A stretch of 48,784 bases of DNA from PVC group bacterium (GTDB taxonomy: Bacteria; Verrucomicrobiota; Kiritimatiellia; CAIKKV01), in the NCBI GenBank assembly GCA_945898015.1, contig CAMDGM010000025.1:1-48784 (forward strand), given 5' to 3'. Every line of letters starts with the position of its first letter. Position 1 is the stretch's first letter. The position numbers and the translations under genes were made by a program. A model generated the notes under the pieces. That model worked only from the letters and a program-made list of their open reading frames with translations, had not been told where the DNA came from and did no database searches. Positions 41,497-48,784 of the stretch are shown one piece after another.

Positions 41497-42357
41497 TCAT
41501 CGAGGCTGTTCAACAAACGCTTTTTCAAGCAACTCCAATAGCTCCGCATCGCCAAGACGCGCCCGGGTGGTGGCCAGAAAACCACCCGCATGAATGAACC
41601 CCATGCGGGGATCGTTTCGGAGGCGCAAAAAATCAAGGCAAGGAGCATCATCCTCAAACCGCTTCAACGCATATCCGCCACCCCGGGCGTCGGGGACAAT
41701 GCGGGCCACGATATCGCCGCCCAGCCTCAACCGGATCTGCTCAAGGCCAAGTCCGGGCTCCTTCGTTCCCGGCGGAAGATCCAGGAAAAGCACCTTGAGT
41801 CCGTGTACCGAAAGGATCCGCCCTTCTTTTTGAAACAGCGTCCAGCGTGCTTCCAATGCCGACAATTTTCCCAGTAACCAGTCTCCAACAGCGGTCAACC
41901 ACATCCAGACCGGATCCCCGGGCACGAGCGTGGAACAGGCCGAAAACGCATCCCGCAAGGCCAGTTCAACGGGCGATTCCAGCTGCTCCACGGTCCCCTC
42001 CGGCCAGCCGTAATGGCGGGCGGTCTGGCCATTGCCTTTGGAATCGACCCACACCAGGGGCTCCAGCCAGGGAAACCAAACGCACGCCCCCCCGTAGAGG
42101 CCCATCCAGTCCAGAACGAGTTGAAAGGTGCAGGACGGGGGCGCGTCGCCGGAAAACTGGTGGTGGTCGAAATTATGCAACTCCGGCTCATGCCGGCCCC
42201 CGATATCCAGCACCAGGCATTCCCGATCCGCCAGCTCCGCGTCCGACACCTTGGCGAGCCGGTCGATGCGGGTGATCCCCCGCCCGCTGGCCAGCAGCAC
42301 GGCACACGAAAGGGTCTCGTCGGCATGCGCGCTTCCGGAATGGGTGATCAGGCGCAA
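41497..42357 (-). CDS. MYG1/UPF0160-family protein (DHH-like putative phosphoesterase)
   Basis: A 286-residue protein with MYG1-family motifs: ITHSGSAHADETLSCAVLL at the N-terminus, LVLDIGG, and NFDHHQFSG (DHH-type metal site). Eukaryotic MYG1 is a 3'-5' RNA exonuclease; bacterial homologues are little studied. Position between a pseudouridine synthase and RNase D fits an RNA-processing role. Its start overlaps the rluA-like gene by 10 nt. Confidence 0.85.
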   Translation of the reverse strand: MRLITHSGSAHADETLSCAVLLASGRGITRIDRLAKVSDAELADRECLVLDIGGRHEPELHNFDHHQFSGDAPPSCTFQLVLDWMGLYGGACVWFPWLEPLVWVDSKGNGQTARHYGWPEGTVEQLESPVELALRDAFSACSTLVPGDPVWMWLTAVGDWLLGKLSALEARWTLFQKEGRILSVHGLKVLFLDLPPGTKEPGLGLEQIRLRLGGDIVARIVPDARGGGYALKRFEDDAPCLDFLRLRNDPRMGFIHAGGFLATTRARLGDAELLELLEKAFVEQPR

Positions 42358-43076
42358 GGGACCTCCTCCCGGGGCCAGTCCCCGACCAGCGTGTGGAAAA
42401 TCGCCGGGGCCGGCGCTTCAAAGACCATGCGCTGCCCGGAAAACGGATGCGTGAGCGACAGGACGCGGGCATGCAAGGCCAGTTGTTTGTGCCGGTCGTT
42501 CGGCCGCCCGTATTTGGCGTCGCCCACCACCGGGTGGCCGCTGTCCGCCAGATGCACGCGAATCTGGTTCTTGCGGCCAGTCAGCAGGCGGATGTCGAGC
42601 AGGCTCAACCCGTTGATCTCTTTGATGACACGATACTCCGTGGACGCCAGCTTACCCTTCGTCCGATTGGTGGTGGCATAAACCACGTGCGCCTCGTTTT
42701 CCGCCAGATAGCTGCTGATCGTCCCCTCCGCCTGGGTGAAATGGCCGTGGGCGATGGCGAGGTAGCGCTTCTCGACCCCCTCCCACTCGTCCTGGAGGCG
42801 CTGCTTGGCGCCCGCGGTTTTCGCGAAGACCAGCACGCCCGACGTGTCGCGGTCCAGCCGATGCACGATGAAAATGCGATTGCGCGACTTGTCGCACCCT
42901 TTGCGCACATAATCGGTCAGCAGCCAGTAGGCGGTCCGGTCGCGGATCGTCTCCGTGCTCATGGTCAGCAGGCCGGACGGCTTGACCACGACCAGGAGAT
43001 CGCGATCTTCGTGGAGCAGCTCCAGATCCGGCGGCAAATGCCGGGCTCCGGGAAAGCGCTGGGAGGAAGTAGACAT
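42348..43076 (-). CDS. RluA-family pseudouridine synthase
   Basis: A 242-residue RNA pseudouridine synthase without an S4 domain. The catalytic Asp is in VHRLDRDTSGVLVFAKT; GRKNQIRVHLADSGHPVVGD is the second hallmark. Substrate site (rRNA or tRNA) is unclear. The ATG at 43076 lacks a ribosome site and follows a candidate -10 box by 7 nt, so it may be leaderless. First gene of rluA-MYG1-rnd. Confidence 0.9.
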   Translation of the reverse strand: MSTSSQRFPGARHLPPDLELLHEDRDLLVVVKPSGLLTMSTETIRDRTAYWLLTDYVRKGCDKSRNRIFIVHRLDRDTSGVLVFAKTAGAKQRLQDEWEGVEKRYLAIAHGHFTQAEGTISSYLAENEAHVVYATTNRTKGKLASTEYRVIKEINGLSLLDIRLLTGRKNQIRVHLADSGHPVVGDAKYGRPNDRHKQLALHARVLSLTHPFSGQRMVFEAPAPAIFHTLVGDWPREEVPCA

Positions 43077-43083
43077 GCCGGGT

Positions 43084-43111
43084 AGAGTAACGGAAGCCTC
43101 TGGAAAATCAA
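43084..43111 (-). promoter_or_regulatory. Promoter abutting the rluA-like start
   Basis: Minus strand TTGATT (43106-43111), 16-bp spacer, TACTCT (43084-43089), then 7 nt to the ATG at 43074-43076. Confidence 0.4.
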
Positions 43112-43184
43112 CTCAAACCACGGGAGAACGGCCCGCCACCATCGGAAAACGCACATGGATCACCGCGCCAGGGTTGTGCCGCTC

Positions 43185-43925
43185 TCACAGGCGACTCACC
43201 GCCGCCTCCAGCACCACGCCCGCCGGCTCGCGCAGAACCAGGTCTGCCTCCGCGTCCAGCCATGTCTCGCCCTGATTGAGGATCACCGTTTTGCACGATG
43301 GCTGGCGCTGGCGCGGCAGGCCGCCCGCCGGATTCACCACCAACGACGTTCCGCACACCACCAGCAGGTCCGCGGCATAGACCCGGTTCGACGCGGCCCG
43401 GAACACCTCGGCCGGCAGAACCTCGCCGTAAAACACCACCTCCGGCTTGAACACGCCCCCGCAGGCGTGGCGGGGCACGTGGCCGGACTCAATCTGCGGC
43501 CACAACGCCGCCGTCGGCGTCCTCGCGCCGCAGGACTGGCAGACGCTGGCCGCCAGCGACCCATGCACCGGCAACACCACCGGGTTGCGCGCGTCCTGAT
43601 GCAAGGAGTCAATATTCTGGGTGATCACGGACACGTTTGCGAAAGGACGGGCGGCCAGCGTCGTGATCGCCCGGTGCCCCGCATGAGGCCGGGCCGCCCG
43701 GAAAGCGGGCAGATAGTCGCGCACAAATCCGTAAAACACCTCCGGATGGGAGCGGAACACCTCAATGTCGAAAACCGCTTCGGTCACGCCGGCGGCATAC
43801 AACCCCTTCGGAGAACGAAAATCAGGAATGCCGCTCTCCGTGGACATCCCTGCTCCGGTCAGGAACACGATGTCACGCGCTTGCCTGAACAGCCCGGCCA
43901 ATAGATGGACGTCGTCCGGGTTCAT
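43185..43925 (-). CDS. Sir2-family NAD-dependent protein deacylase
   Basis: A 246-residue sirtuin: NAD-binding FLTGAGMSTESGIPDFRS, TQNIDSLHQDA and catalytic His in LPVHGS are all present. The small zinc module has the first pair CQSC but the second is only HACGG, missing one cysteine (an Arg stands in the expected place, with a His beside it). It may remove acyl groups from proteins, or in some defence systems degrade NAD; size and motifs resemble ordinary CobB. It overlaps the translocase stop by 4 nt. Confidence 0.88.
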   Translation of the reverse strand: MNPDDVHLLAGLFRQARDIVFLTGAGMSTESGIPDFRSPKGLYAAGVTEAVFDIEVFRSHPEVFYGFVRDYLPAFRAARPHAGHRAITTLAARPFANVSVITQNIDSLHQDARNPVVLPVHGSLAASVCQSCGARTPTAALWPQIESGHVPRHACGGVFKPEVVFYGEVLPAEVFRAASNRVYAADLLVVCGTSLVVNPAGGLPRQRQPSCKTVILNQGETWLDAEADLVLREPAGVVLEAAVSRL

Positions 43926-45175
43926 CCGGACAGCCCCTCCTTGACCGGTGCCGAATCCCGCACCATCCGGCGGGCCAGCGGCAGCCAGGCGGCCAGGGCA
44001 CCCAGCGCCACCATGGGATACAAAGCCGCCGGCAGCACCCGGACCTGGCGTAGCGCGGCAAAGACGGCCGACGACATCCCTTTTCCGAGCCGGTAGCCAA
44101 ACGCGTCGATCATCTCCTTGGCCCGGTAACGGGCATCAAAAGAGAGGGGAATATACAGGATCTCCTTGCCGGCCCGGAAAATCGAATAATCCAGGATCTT
44201 GAATGTCATATACGCCGCGGCGGCCGGAGCCAGCCCGGGAACGAACAACGCCAGTCCGACTGCCACGCCGTTGAGGATGGGAATGGCGGAATGGATCGTC
44301 ACCAGCGACAGGCGCCGCAAGGCCAGCGGCGTCACGATGAACTGGAACACGGCCGCCCCGGTGTTCAGCAGGGCATACAAGCCGCCAAACCAGGCCGTGC
44401 GCGCATCGGGGTCCGGGATCAGGGCCTTGACGCGGATATTCATGTGCAGTTCAAGCGCCGTGGAGACGGTCTGCGTCAGGATGATGAGGATCGCCATCCG
44501 GGACAACACCGGCGTGCGGACCAGCTCGCCCCACCCCAGATGCCCATGGCGGCCCTGCGCCTCTCCGGCGCTGGGCGCCGGCTCCCCGGCCAGGTGGAAC
44601 GACCACGCCGACAACAGCCCCACCGGCACCAGCGTCACCACCGCCATCAGCAGGAGGTTGGCGCTGCCCCAGTGTTGGGCAAACTCATGCACCACCAGCC
44701 CCCCCGCAATCGGGCCGAGCGACGCAATCCCGCAGACCAATCCATTGAGCTTGCGGCCTTCGCCATCGTTGAGGGTGGAGTTGAGGAACGACCACACCTG
44801 CTCGACCAGCAGAACAATGTAAGCTTCCCGGAACACATAAAGGACGGCCGTGGCGGGAGCGAAGCCGGCCAGGATCGCCCGGTGACAGGCCAGGAGCACA
44901 AAAGCCGAAAAGGCGGTGCTCAGGATGATCGCCAGCCGGGGCCCCACCGCCGACAAGAGCCGCCCATAACCGACGATCAGGAGCAAGGTGCCCACGGGGG
45001 CGGCGGTCATGACCCACGGCAGCTTGTCCGTGCCGTACGCCTCCACGAAGAGCGATTGCGCCACACTGCGCACAAACTCATACCCGAACAATAGAAAAGC
45101 CGAACCCAGGGCAATGGCCAGCGTCGCGCCCAACCGCCAGCCCGGAATTCCGGCCATGCGAAAGGAAGAACTCAT
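43922..45175 (-). CDS. Npt1/Npt2 (Tlc) family nucleotide translocase-like membrane protein
   Basis: A 417-residue protein with about twelve membrane helices. The segment KILDYSIFRAGKEILYIPLS followed by AKEMIDAFGYRLGKG is the recognisable signature of the ATP:ADP antiporter-like family also found in Chlamydiae and rickettsiae; free-living relatives transport nucleotides, NAD or unknown solutes. It starts 16 nt after the RelE/UvrD gene and overlaps sir2, so may be cotranscribed with both. General MFS annotation would also fit. Confidence 0.8.
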   Translation of the reverse strand: MSSSFRMAGIPGWRLGATLAIALGSAFLLFGYEFVRSVAQSLFVEAYGTDKLPWVMTAAPVGTLLLIVGYGRLLSAVGPRLAIILSTAFSAFVLLACHRAILAGFAPATAVLYVFREAYIVLLVEQVWSFLNSTLNDGEGRKLNGLVCGIASLGPIAGGLVVHEFAQHWGSANLLLMAVVTLVPVGLLSAWSFHLAGEPAPSAGEAQGRHGHLGWGELVRTPVLSRMAILIILTQTVSTALELHMNIRVKALIPDPDARTAWFGGLYALLNTGAAVFQFIVTPLALRRLSLVTIHSAIPILNGVAVGLALFVPGLAPAAAAYMTFKILDYSIFRAGKEILYIPLSFDARYRAKEMIDAFGYRLGKGMSSAVFAALRQVRVLPAALYPMVALGALAAWLPLARRMVRDSAPVKEGLSG

Positions 45176-45191
45176 GCGGGCATCCTACCAT

Positions 45192-47279
45192 TCATCCCTT
45201 CATATCATCCAGAAACTCCGACGCCGGTTCGACGCTCGTAACCAGCAAATGATCTCTTGCGCGTGTGCAGGCGACGTAAAGCAAATGGCGTTCGGTGTCA
45301 TAGACTTCCTGCAGATCGGCATCGTCGCCAACCGTCTCAATGCGCTCCTGCAAGGGAATGATCTCATCGTCGCATGCCATGACTACCACGGCGCGGAACT
45401 CCAATCCCTTGGCAAGGTGCATGGTGCTGATGGAGACGTGGCCGCTGGCGGTTTCAACGTGCTCATCGAGAATCTTGAATGCCAGGACCGCCTCCTTGAC
45501 GGCAGCCCGCGCCCGGTCCAATTGCGCTTCGGATCGGACAAACACGCCAAACTCATGCGGCAGCACTCCGGCCTTGGTCTGCTCCACAATCCAGGCGGCA
45601 ACCGCCTTACTCTCCTCACGTTCACTCTTGAGCGAGAGAAACGTCGGAGGCGGGCCGTTGAACACGGATATCGTATCGCTCCGGTCCTCTGTGTTGCCAT
45701 CCACGTCGGTTACGGCCGGACCGAGCAGTCGGTCCGCCTGCGTGCGGATCTGGTGGGAGGTGCGGTAATTAACGCGCAAGGTGCGGGAACGCCCACGGAT
45801 GTCCACGCCCAGGGACTTCCATGAGAAGGGCTGCTGAAAGATGCGCTGGCCAAGATCACCGGCGAAAAAGAGCGCGTTGGGCCGGTTTCCGCCCAGAGCG
45901 GCAAAGAACCGGATGTGGGCCACGCTGATGTCCTGCGCCTCATCCACCACCGCGAAGTCGAAGGCCACCTTTTTGCTTTTCTGCAGCGCGACCGTCAAAG
46001 AGGTGAACAGCTCCGCGTACGTGACAAGCTTTCGCGCCTTCAACGCGGCCCGAACGAGCTCAAAGATGGACCACAACACCGTGCGCTGAGCCTCGGGAAG
46101 CCGCGTCTTTCTGCCGAGGCGAACGACATCGCGATAGGCCTCCCAATTCTCCAACTGCCAGGCATCCACCACCTGGTCCCATTCGGTTAGCAGAAAATGC
46201 AGGCCGAACTTGTGGCCGGGTATGGCGTTTGCGGCCGATTGAATCAGTTCGCGCATGACCTTGCGACTGGCAATCGTTGCCGGCCCAATGTGAGCCTTGT
46301 AGAGCCGAAGCCCGATGGCGTTGAGCGAATGAACGTCTATCCGCTCCGCCAGACGCGGTTCACTGCCCAAAAGTCGCCTCAACTTGGTGTGCAACGCATT
46401 CGCCAGTGTGTCGGAAAAGGTTGTCAGCAGGACGCGGGCATCGGGGTGTCTGCGCGCCAGATAGACAGCCCGATGCAGGGCGACGATGGTTTTGCCGGTG
46501 CCGGCGGACCCGGAGACGCGGGCCGGGCCGGTATAATCGCAATCCACCCACTGGCGTTGCTCCGGGTGGAGAAAGACAGCCCACTTTTCCCAGGGGAAAT
46601 CGAGGGCGCTCTTTAATTCCTCCACGTTGGTCATCACGCGGAAACGACGCTGGGCATCGGGATGATCGAATGGATTAACCGCTACCACGGCGGGCTGAGG
46701 TATGCGTGGCTTCCCGCCAGTAGCCAGTTCAAGCAAAGCCTCCGCCGCCTCGGCCGGCAGGTGGTCGGCCAAGGCCAACAATGTGTCCTCGGTCGCCTTT
46801 TTGACGTCGGCAAGCCACTCGGAGGGCACCCCGTAACTGAGTAGTTCGTCATCAGACGTCTCGGCGAACAGGAGTGGCTTCGCAACGGTTTGTTTCGGTA
46901 CAGCGGGAAGTTCCGTCTGCACGTAAACCGGCAGAACGATCTCCTTGACTGTCTCCCGAATTTCCACCAACTGCGCGGCGCCGGTTTTGGGATGAGTCTC
47001 CACCTTCCGGCGGACGGCCCAGTCGTATGCCTTGTCGTGGTGATCCACGTAACAGAGCAAAAGGCTGGCATCGCTTTTATGAACGATCAGCCGGAGGTCA
47101 CTACCAACACGAACCGACCAGAAGTTCTTGTCCTTCGCCTTATCGAGTTTGTGGAAACTCATGCCGGGGTTTACCGGATTGACCTGCAAGTCGAACGCCG
47201 TTGTCTTGACAGCCTTCTGCTCGTCGCCGGTCAGGCGGGCAAGGCTATCGGTGAAAGTGTCGGCAATGAGAAAATCCAT
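45192..47279 (-). CDS. UvrD-like superfamily 1 helicase with N-terminal RelE/ParE-like domain
   Basis: A 695-residue fusion. Residues 1-90 look like a RelE-type toxin fold: FTDSLARL, NPVNPGMSFHKLDKAKDKNF, WSVRVGSDLRLIVHK, LLLCYVDHHDKAYDWA. After a linker with EWLADVKKATEDTLLALADH comes the helicase: Walker A GSAGTGKT (257-264), motif II VVDEAQDIS, motif IV LRVNYRTSHQI, motif V STMHLAKGLEF and motif VI LLYVACTRARDHLLV. No separate antitoxin gene is seen. It is 12 nt after the AAA ATPase gene, suggesting one operon. Possible roles are RNA/ribosome-linked helicase or defence; family function is poorly known. Confidence 0.85.
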   Translation of the reverse strand: MDFLIADTFTDSLARLTGDEQKAVKTTAFDLQVNPVNPGMSFHKLDKAKDKNFWSVRVGSDLRLIVHKSDASLLLCYVDHHDKAYDWAVRRKVETHPKTGAAQLVEIRETVKEIVLPVYVQTELPAVPKQTVAKPLLFAETSDDELLSYGVPSEWLADVKKATEDTLLALADHLPAEAAEALLELATGGKPRIPQPAVVAVNPFDHPDAQRRFRVMTNVEELKSALDFPWEKWAVFLHPEQRQWVDCDYTGPARVSGSAGTGKTIVALHRAVYLARRHPDARVLLTTFSDTLANALHTKLRRLLGSEPRLAERIDVHSLNAIGLRLYKAHIGPATIASRKVMRELIQSAANAIPGHKFGLHFLLTEWDQVVDAWQLENWEAYRDVVRLGRKTRLPEAQRTVLWSIFELVRAALKARKLVTYAELFTSLTVALQKSKKVAFDFAVVDEAQDISVAHIRFFAALGGNRPNALFFAGDLGQRIFQQPFSWKSLGVDIRGRSRTLRVNYRTSHQIRTQADRLLGPAVTDVDGNTEDRSDTISVFNGPPPTFLSLKSEREESKAVAAWIVEQTKAGVLPHEFGVFVRSEAQLDRARAAVKEAVLAFKILDEHVETASGHVSISTMHLAKGLEFRAVVVMACDDEIIPLQERIETVGDDADLQEVYDTERHLLYVACTRARDHLLVTSVEPASEFLDDMKG

Positions 47280-47291
47280 GTCGCGTCGCTT

Positions 47292-48476
47292 CTACTGTTT
47301 AAACTGGGGTATCGCCCGGATCATGAACTCATCGAACAACGGGACGGTAAATGCCATATCGCCATGCGCAGGACTGTAGATCATCCCTTTCTTCATCAGC
47401 TTGGCCCGCACAGGTCCTAGGCTCGTGACTTTTACGTCCAAGGTCTCGGCAATGTCGCCGGTGCGATGCGCGCCTGATCCAAGTTCGGCAACTGCGCGCA
47501 GGAAACGCTTTTCGCTGGGCGTCAAGCGGTCAAAGCGGACACGAAAGAAATTCTGGTCCAGTCGCGCAATGACTGTCGGCGTGGCATTCTTGACGACATC
47601 CAGGGTTATCGCGTTTGTTGGAGCCTGATTCCATGACTGGTAGCCCCATTCCTGAAGGAAATAGGGATACCCTTTCGTCACCTGGAAAACTTCCTGCAAC
47701 GCCCGAGGCTCAAAAATAACTCCAGCGGCCAGGGCCGGCTCCCGCAGCGCTTTGGCGGTGTCCTCTTCCGACAGCGCGCCAATTTCAGGAAAACTGAACA
47801 ACCGTTCCGCATATGATTTCGATTCTCCCGCCAGGCCGGGTAGAATGGGTAAGCCGGCGCCCAGTAGCACCAATGGAAGCCGGCGCTGCTGCACCTTGTG
47901 CAACGCCATGATTAGCGCACCGAGTTCCTTTTGATTGAAATACTGGATCTCATCGATGAGCACGGCCACCGCGCATTTTCTTTCCTCGGCGGCTTCGGCA
48001 ACCGCGACAAACAGGTTGGGCAGATCGATTTCCAAGTCCCCGCTATCCGCCGAACCTTGTTCGGGATCCACGTCCAACCCAATGGTGATGTCGTTGTAAG
48101 TGCCTTTTAACGCCCCAAGGAAGCTGCGTAACACACGCAAACCCCTTTTCGCTTTGTCTCCGGCCCCGGCAATCCTATCCAATTCGAACAGAACACCTCG
48201 AAGATACTGAGCCACGAGCGGTCCCAGTGGTTTATCTTCGTGCGCTTCGATGACAATGGTCTGGTAGCCGTCTGCTTTGGCCAAACGCTCGATTTCGTTG
48301 AGTAACACGGTCTTGCCCACGCCGCGAAGACCCGTGAGCAACATACTTTTCTCAGACCTTTTCTGCTTTACCCGACCTAAAAGGATACGGGCCTGTTCCA
48401 GCACACCATCCCGCCCTACGAGTTCTGGTGGAGGGGAACCTGCTCCGGGAGAAAAAGGATTTTTAATAGGGTCCAT
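47292..48476 (-). CDS. AAA-type ATPase with C-terminal winged helix
   Basis: A 394-residue STAND/ORC-like ATPase. Walker A GLRGVGKT (49-56), Walker B AVLIDEIQ (171-178), LVGRDGVLEQA near the start as in Orc1-like proteins, and after about 310 a winged-helix part (LTPSEKRFLRAVAELGSGAH, TGDIAETLDV, LMKKGMIYSP). Proteins of this type occur beside mobile and defence genes and can act as DNA-bound switches. It is preceded by AT-rich phased repeats and followed by the RelE/UvrD fusion. Confidence 0.85.
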   Translation of the reverse strand: MDPIKNPFSPGAGSPPPELVGRDGVLEQARILLGRVKQKRSEKSMLLTGLRGVGKTVLLNEIERLAKADGYQTIVIEAHEDKPLGPLVAQYLRGVLFELDRIAGAGDKAKRGLRVLRSFLGALKGTYNDITIGLDVDPEQGSADSGDLEIDLPNLFVAVAEAAEERKCAVAVLIDEIQYFNQKELGALIMALHKVQQRRLPLVLLGAGLPILPGLAGESKSYAERLFSFPEIGALSEEDTAKALREPALAAGVIFEPRALQEVFQVTKGYPYFLQEWGYQSWNQAPTNAITLDVVKNATPTVIARLDQNFFRVRFDRLTPSEKRFLRAVAELGSGAHRTGDIAETLDVKVTSLGPVRAKLMKKGMIYSPAHGDMAFTVPLFDEFMIRAIPQFKQ

Positions 48477-48492
48477 GCTTTTTGCACTCTTG

Positions 48493-48521
48493 TTAATACT
48501 CGTTTATACTCATTTATACTC
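48493..48521 (-). repeat. Three roughly 10-bp phased direct repeats upstream of the AAA ATPase
   Basis: Plus-strand units TTAATACTC (48493-48501), GTTTATACTC (48502-48511) and ATTTATACTC (48512-48521); minus-strand GAGTATAAAY. They repeat once per helical turn, overlap the likely promoter area (a TTGAAA at 48524-48529) and look like an operator. Confidence 0.6.
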
Positions 48522-48549
48522 AATTTCAAGTATAATTCGGTATAGATCG

Positions 48550-48784
48550 TCACTCCACCTTAAACACCTTCATCACCTCATCCCCGAGATGATTGATCAC
48601 CTTCACGGCTATCCGGCCCTTGGTCGGCTTTTCGAACGGTCGGGAGGTGTCGCTGTTGAGCGTGGCCCAGGCTTCCGGGTCGATCTCCGCTTTCAGCGTG
48701 GTTTTCAGGGAGCTGTAGGGATCGTTCGCGCCGAGAAAATAGGCGTGTCGTACGAAAAAGCTCTCTTCGTTGTAGTCGGTGTCG
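48550..48784 (-). CDS. C-terminal end of a type III-like site-specific DNA methyltransferase (partial)
   Basis: The window edge cuts this gene; only the last 78 residues are present. DTDYNEESFFVRHAYFLG, LKTTLKAEIDPEAW, STSRPFEKP and IAVKVINHLGDEVMKVFKV match from memory the tail of adenine-specific Mod-type methyltransferases of type III restriction systems, which end with this GRIAVKVINH(L/Y)GDEV segment. The catalytic domain is off the window. It ends 73 nt before the AAA gene, on the same strand. Confidence 0.6.
   Translation of the reverse strand, partial: DTDYNEESFFVRHAYFLGANDPYSSLKTTLKAEIDPEAWATLNSDTSRPFEKPTKGRIAVKVINHLGDEVMKVFKVE

Noticed and set aside
48493..48521. Short repeats considered as a CRISPR fragment
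   Set aside because: Units are only about 10 bp with no unique spacers between them; they look like operator repeats.

Overview
The window reads as about 49 kb of chromosome from a moderately GC-rich, double-membraned bacterium. LolC/LolD, an MlaD/E/F-type lipid transport set and GmhA point to a Gram-negative envelope. A heparinase II/III-like enzyme, an Npt/Tlc-type nucleotide translocase, a beta-strand-repeat surface protein and UroD-like and phosphotriesterase-like catabolic genes together suggest the PVC group, perhaps Kiritimatiellota. That placement is an inference from gene content only.

Layout. (1) 0.2-3.8 kb, minus strand: fhs, a MetF-like reductase and folD form a folate one-carbon operon. 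(2) 4.0-6.4 kb, minus: gmhA coupled to a heparinase II/III-like gene, with a promoter carrying a 24-bp dyad; an orphan HPt gene lies upstream. (3) 7.1-12.5 kb: a Cas4-like nuclease/XPD-DinG-like helicase fusion, an acidic unknown protein, and a UroD-type methyltransferase plus DMT exporter pair. (4) 12.5-25.2 kb, minus: one apparent 13-gene transcription unit (trpS-scpA-scpB-hisC-cmk-dapA-like-HAD-argF-pyrB-aromatic repeat protein-mlaE-mlaF-mlaD), nearly every junction overlapping or 15 nt or less. (5) 25.3-29.9 kb: independent phosphoglycerate mutase (plus) facing lolD-lolC-lysS (minus). (6) 29.9-32.5 kb: a visibly more AT-rich patch with a decayed transposase, a 13-bp triple tandem repeat and a GT-C-like membrane protein ending in a Calx-beta domain. 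(7) 32.8-38.5 kb: tRNA-Ser(UGA), a phosphotriesterase-like hydrolase, a surface protein gene with two compensating frameshifts, a Kelch-like propeller, and a cupin/Fe-dependent alcohol dehydrogenase pair. (8) 38.6-43.1 kb: a B12-binding radical SAM protein facing rluA-MYG1-rnd. (9) 43.2-48.8 kb, minus: sir2, Npt-like translocase, RelE-like/UvrD helicase fusion, AAA ATPase and the C-terminus of a type III-like DNA methyltransferase. These are closely spaced and may be one accessory (possibly defence) cassette.

Promoters recognisable by eye repeatedly use TTGAC-like -35 boxes with a CATAAT -10 box. Three genes (the phosphoglycerate mutase, radical SAM and rluA genes) have the -10 box so close to the start that their mRNAs may be leaderless. 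The strongest candidates for something little described are the right-edge cassette with its RelE-UvrD protein, the nuclease-XPD fusion, and the aromatic-repeat exported protein embedded between pyrB and the Mla genes.
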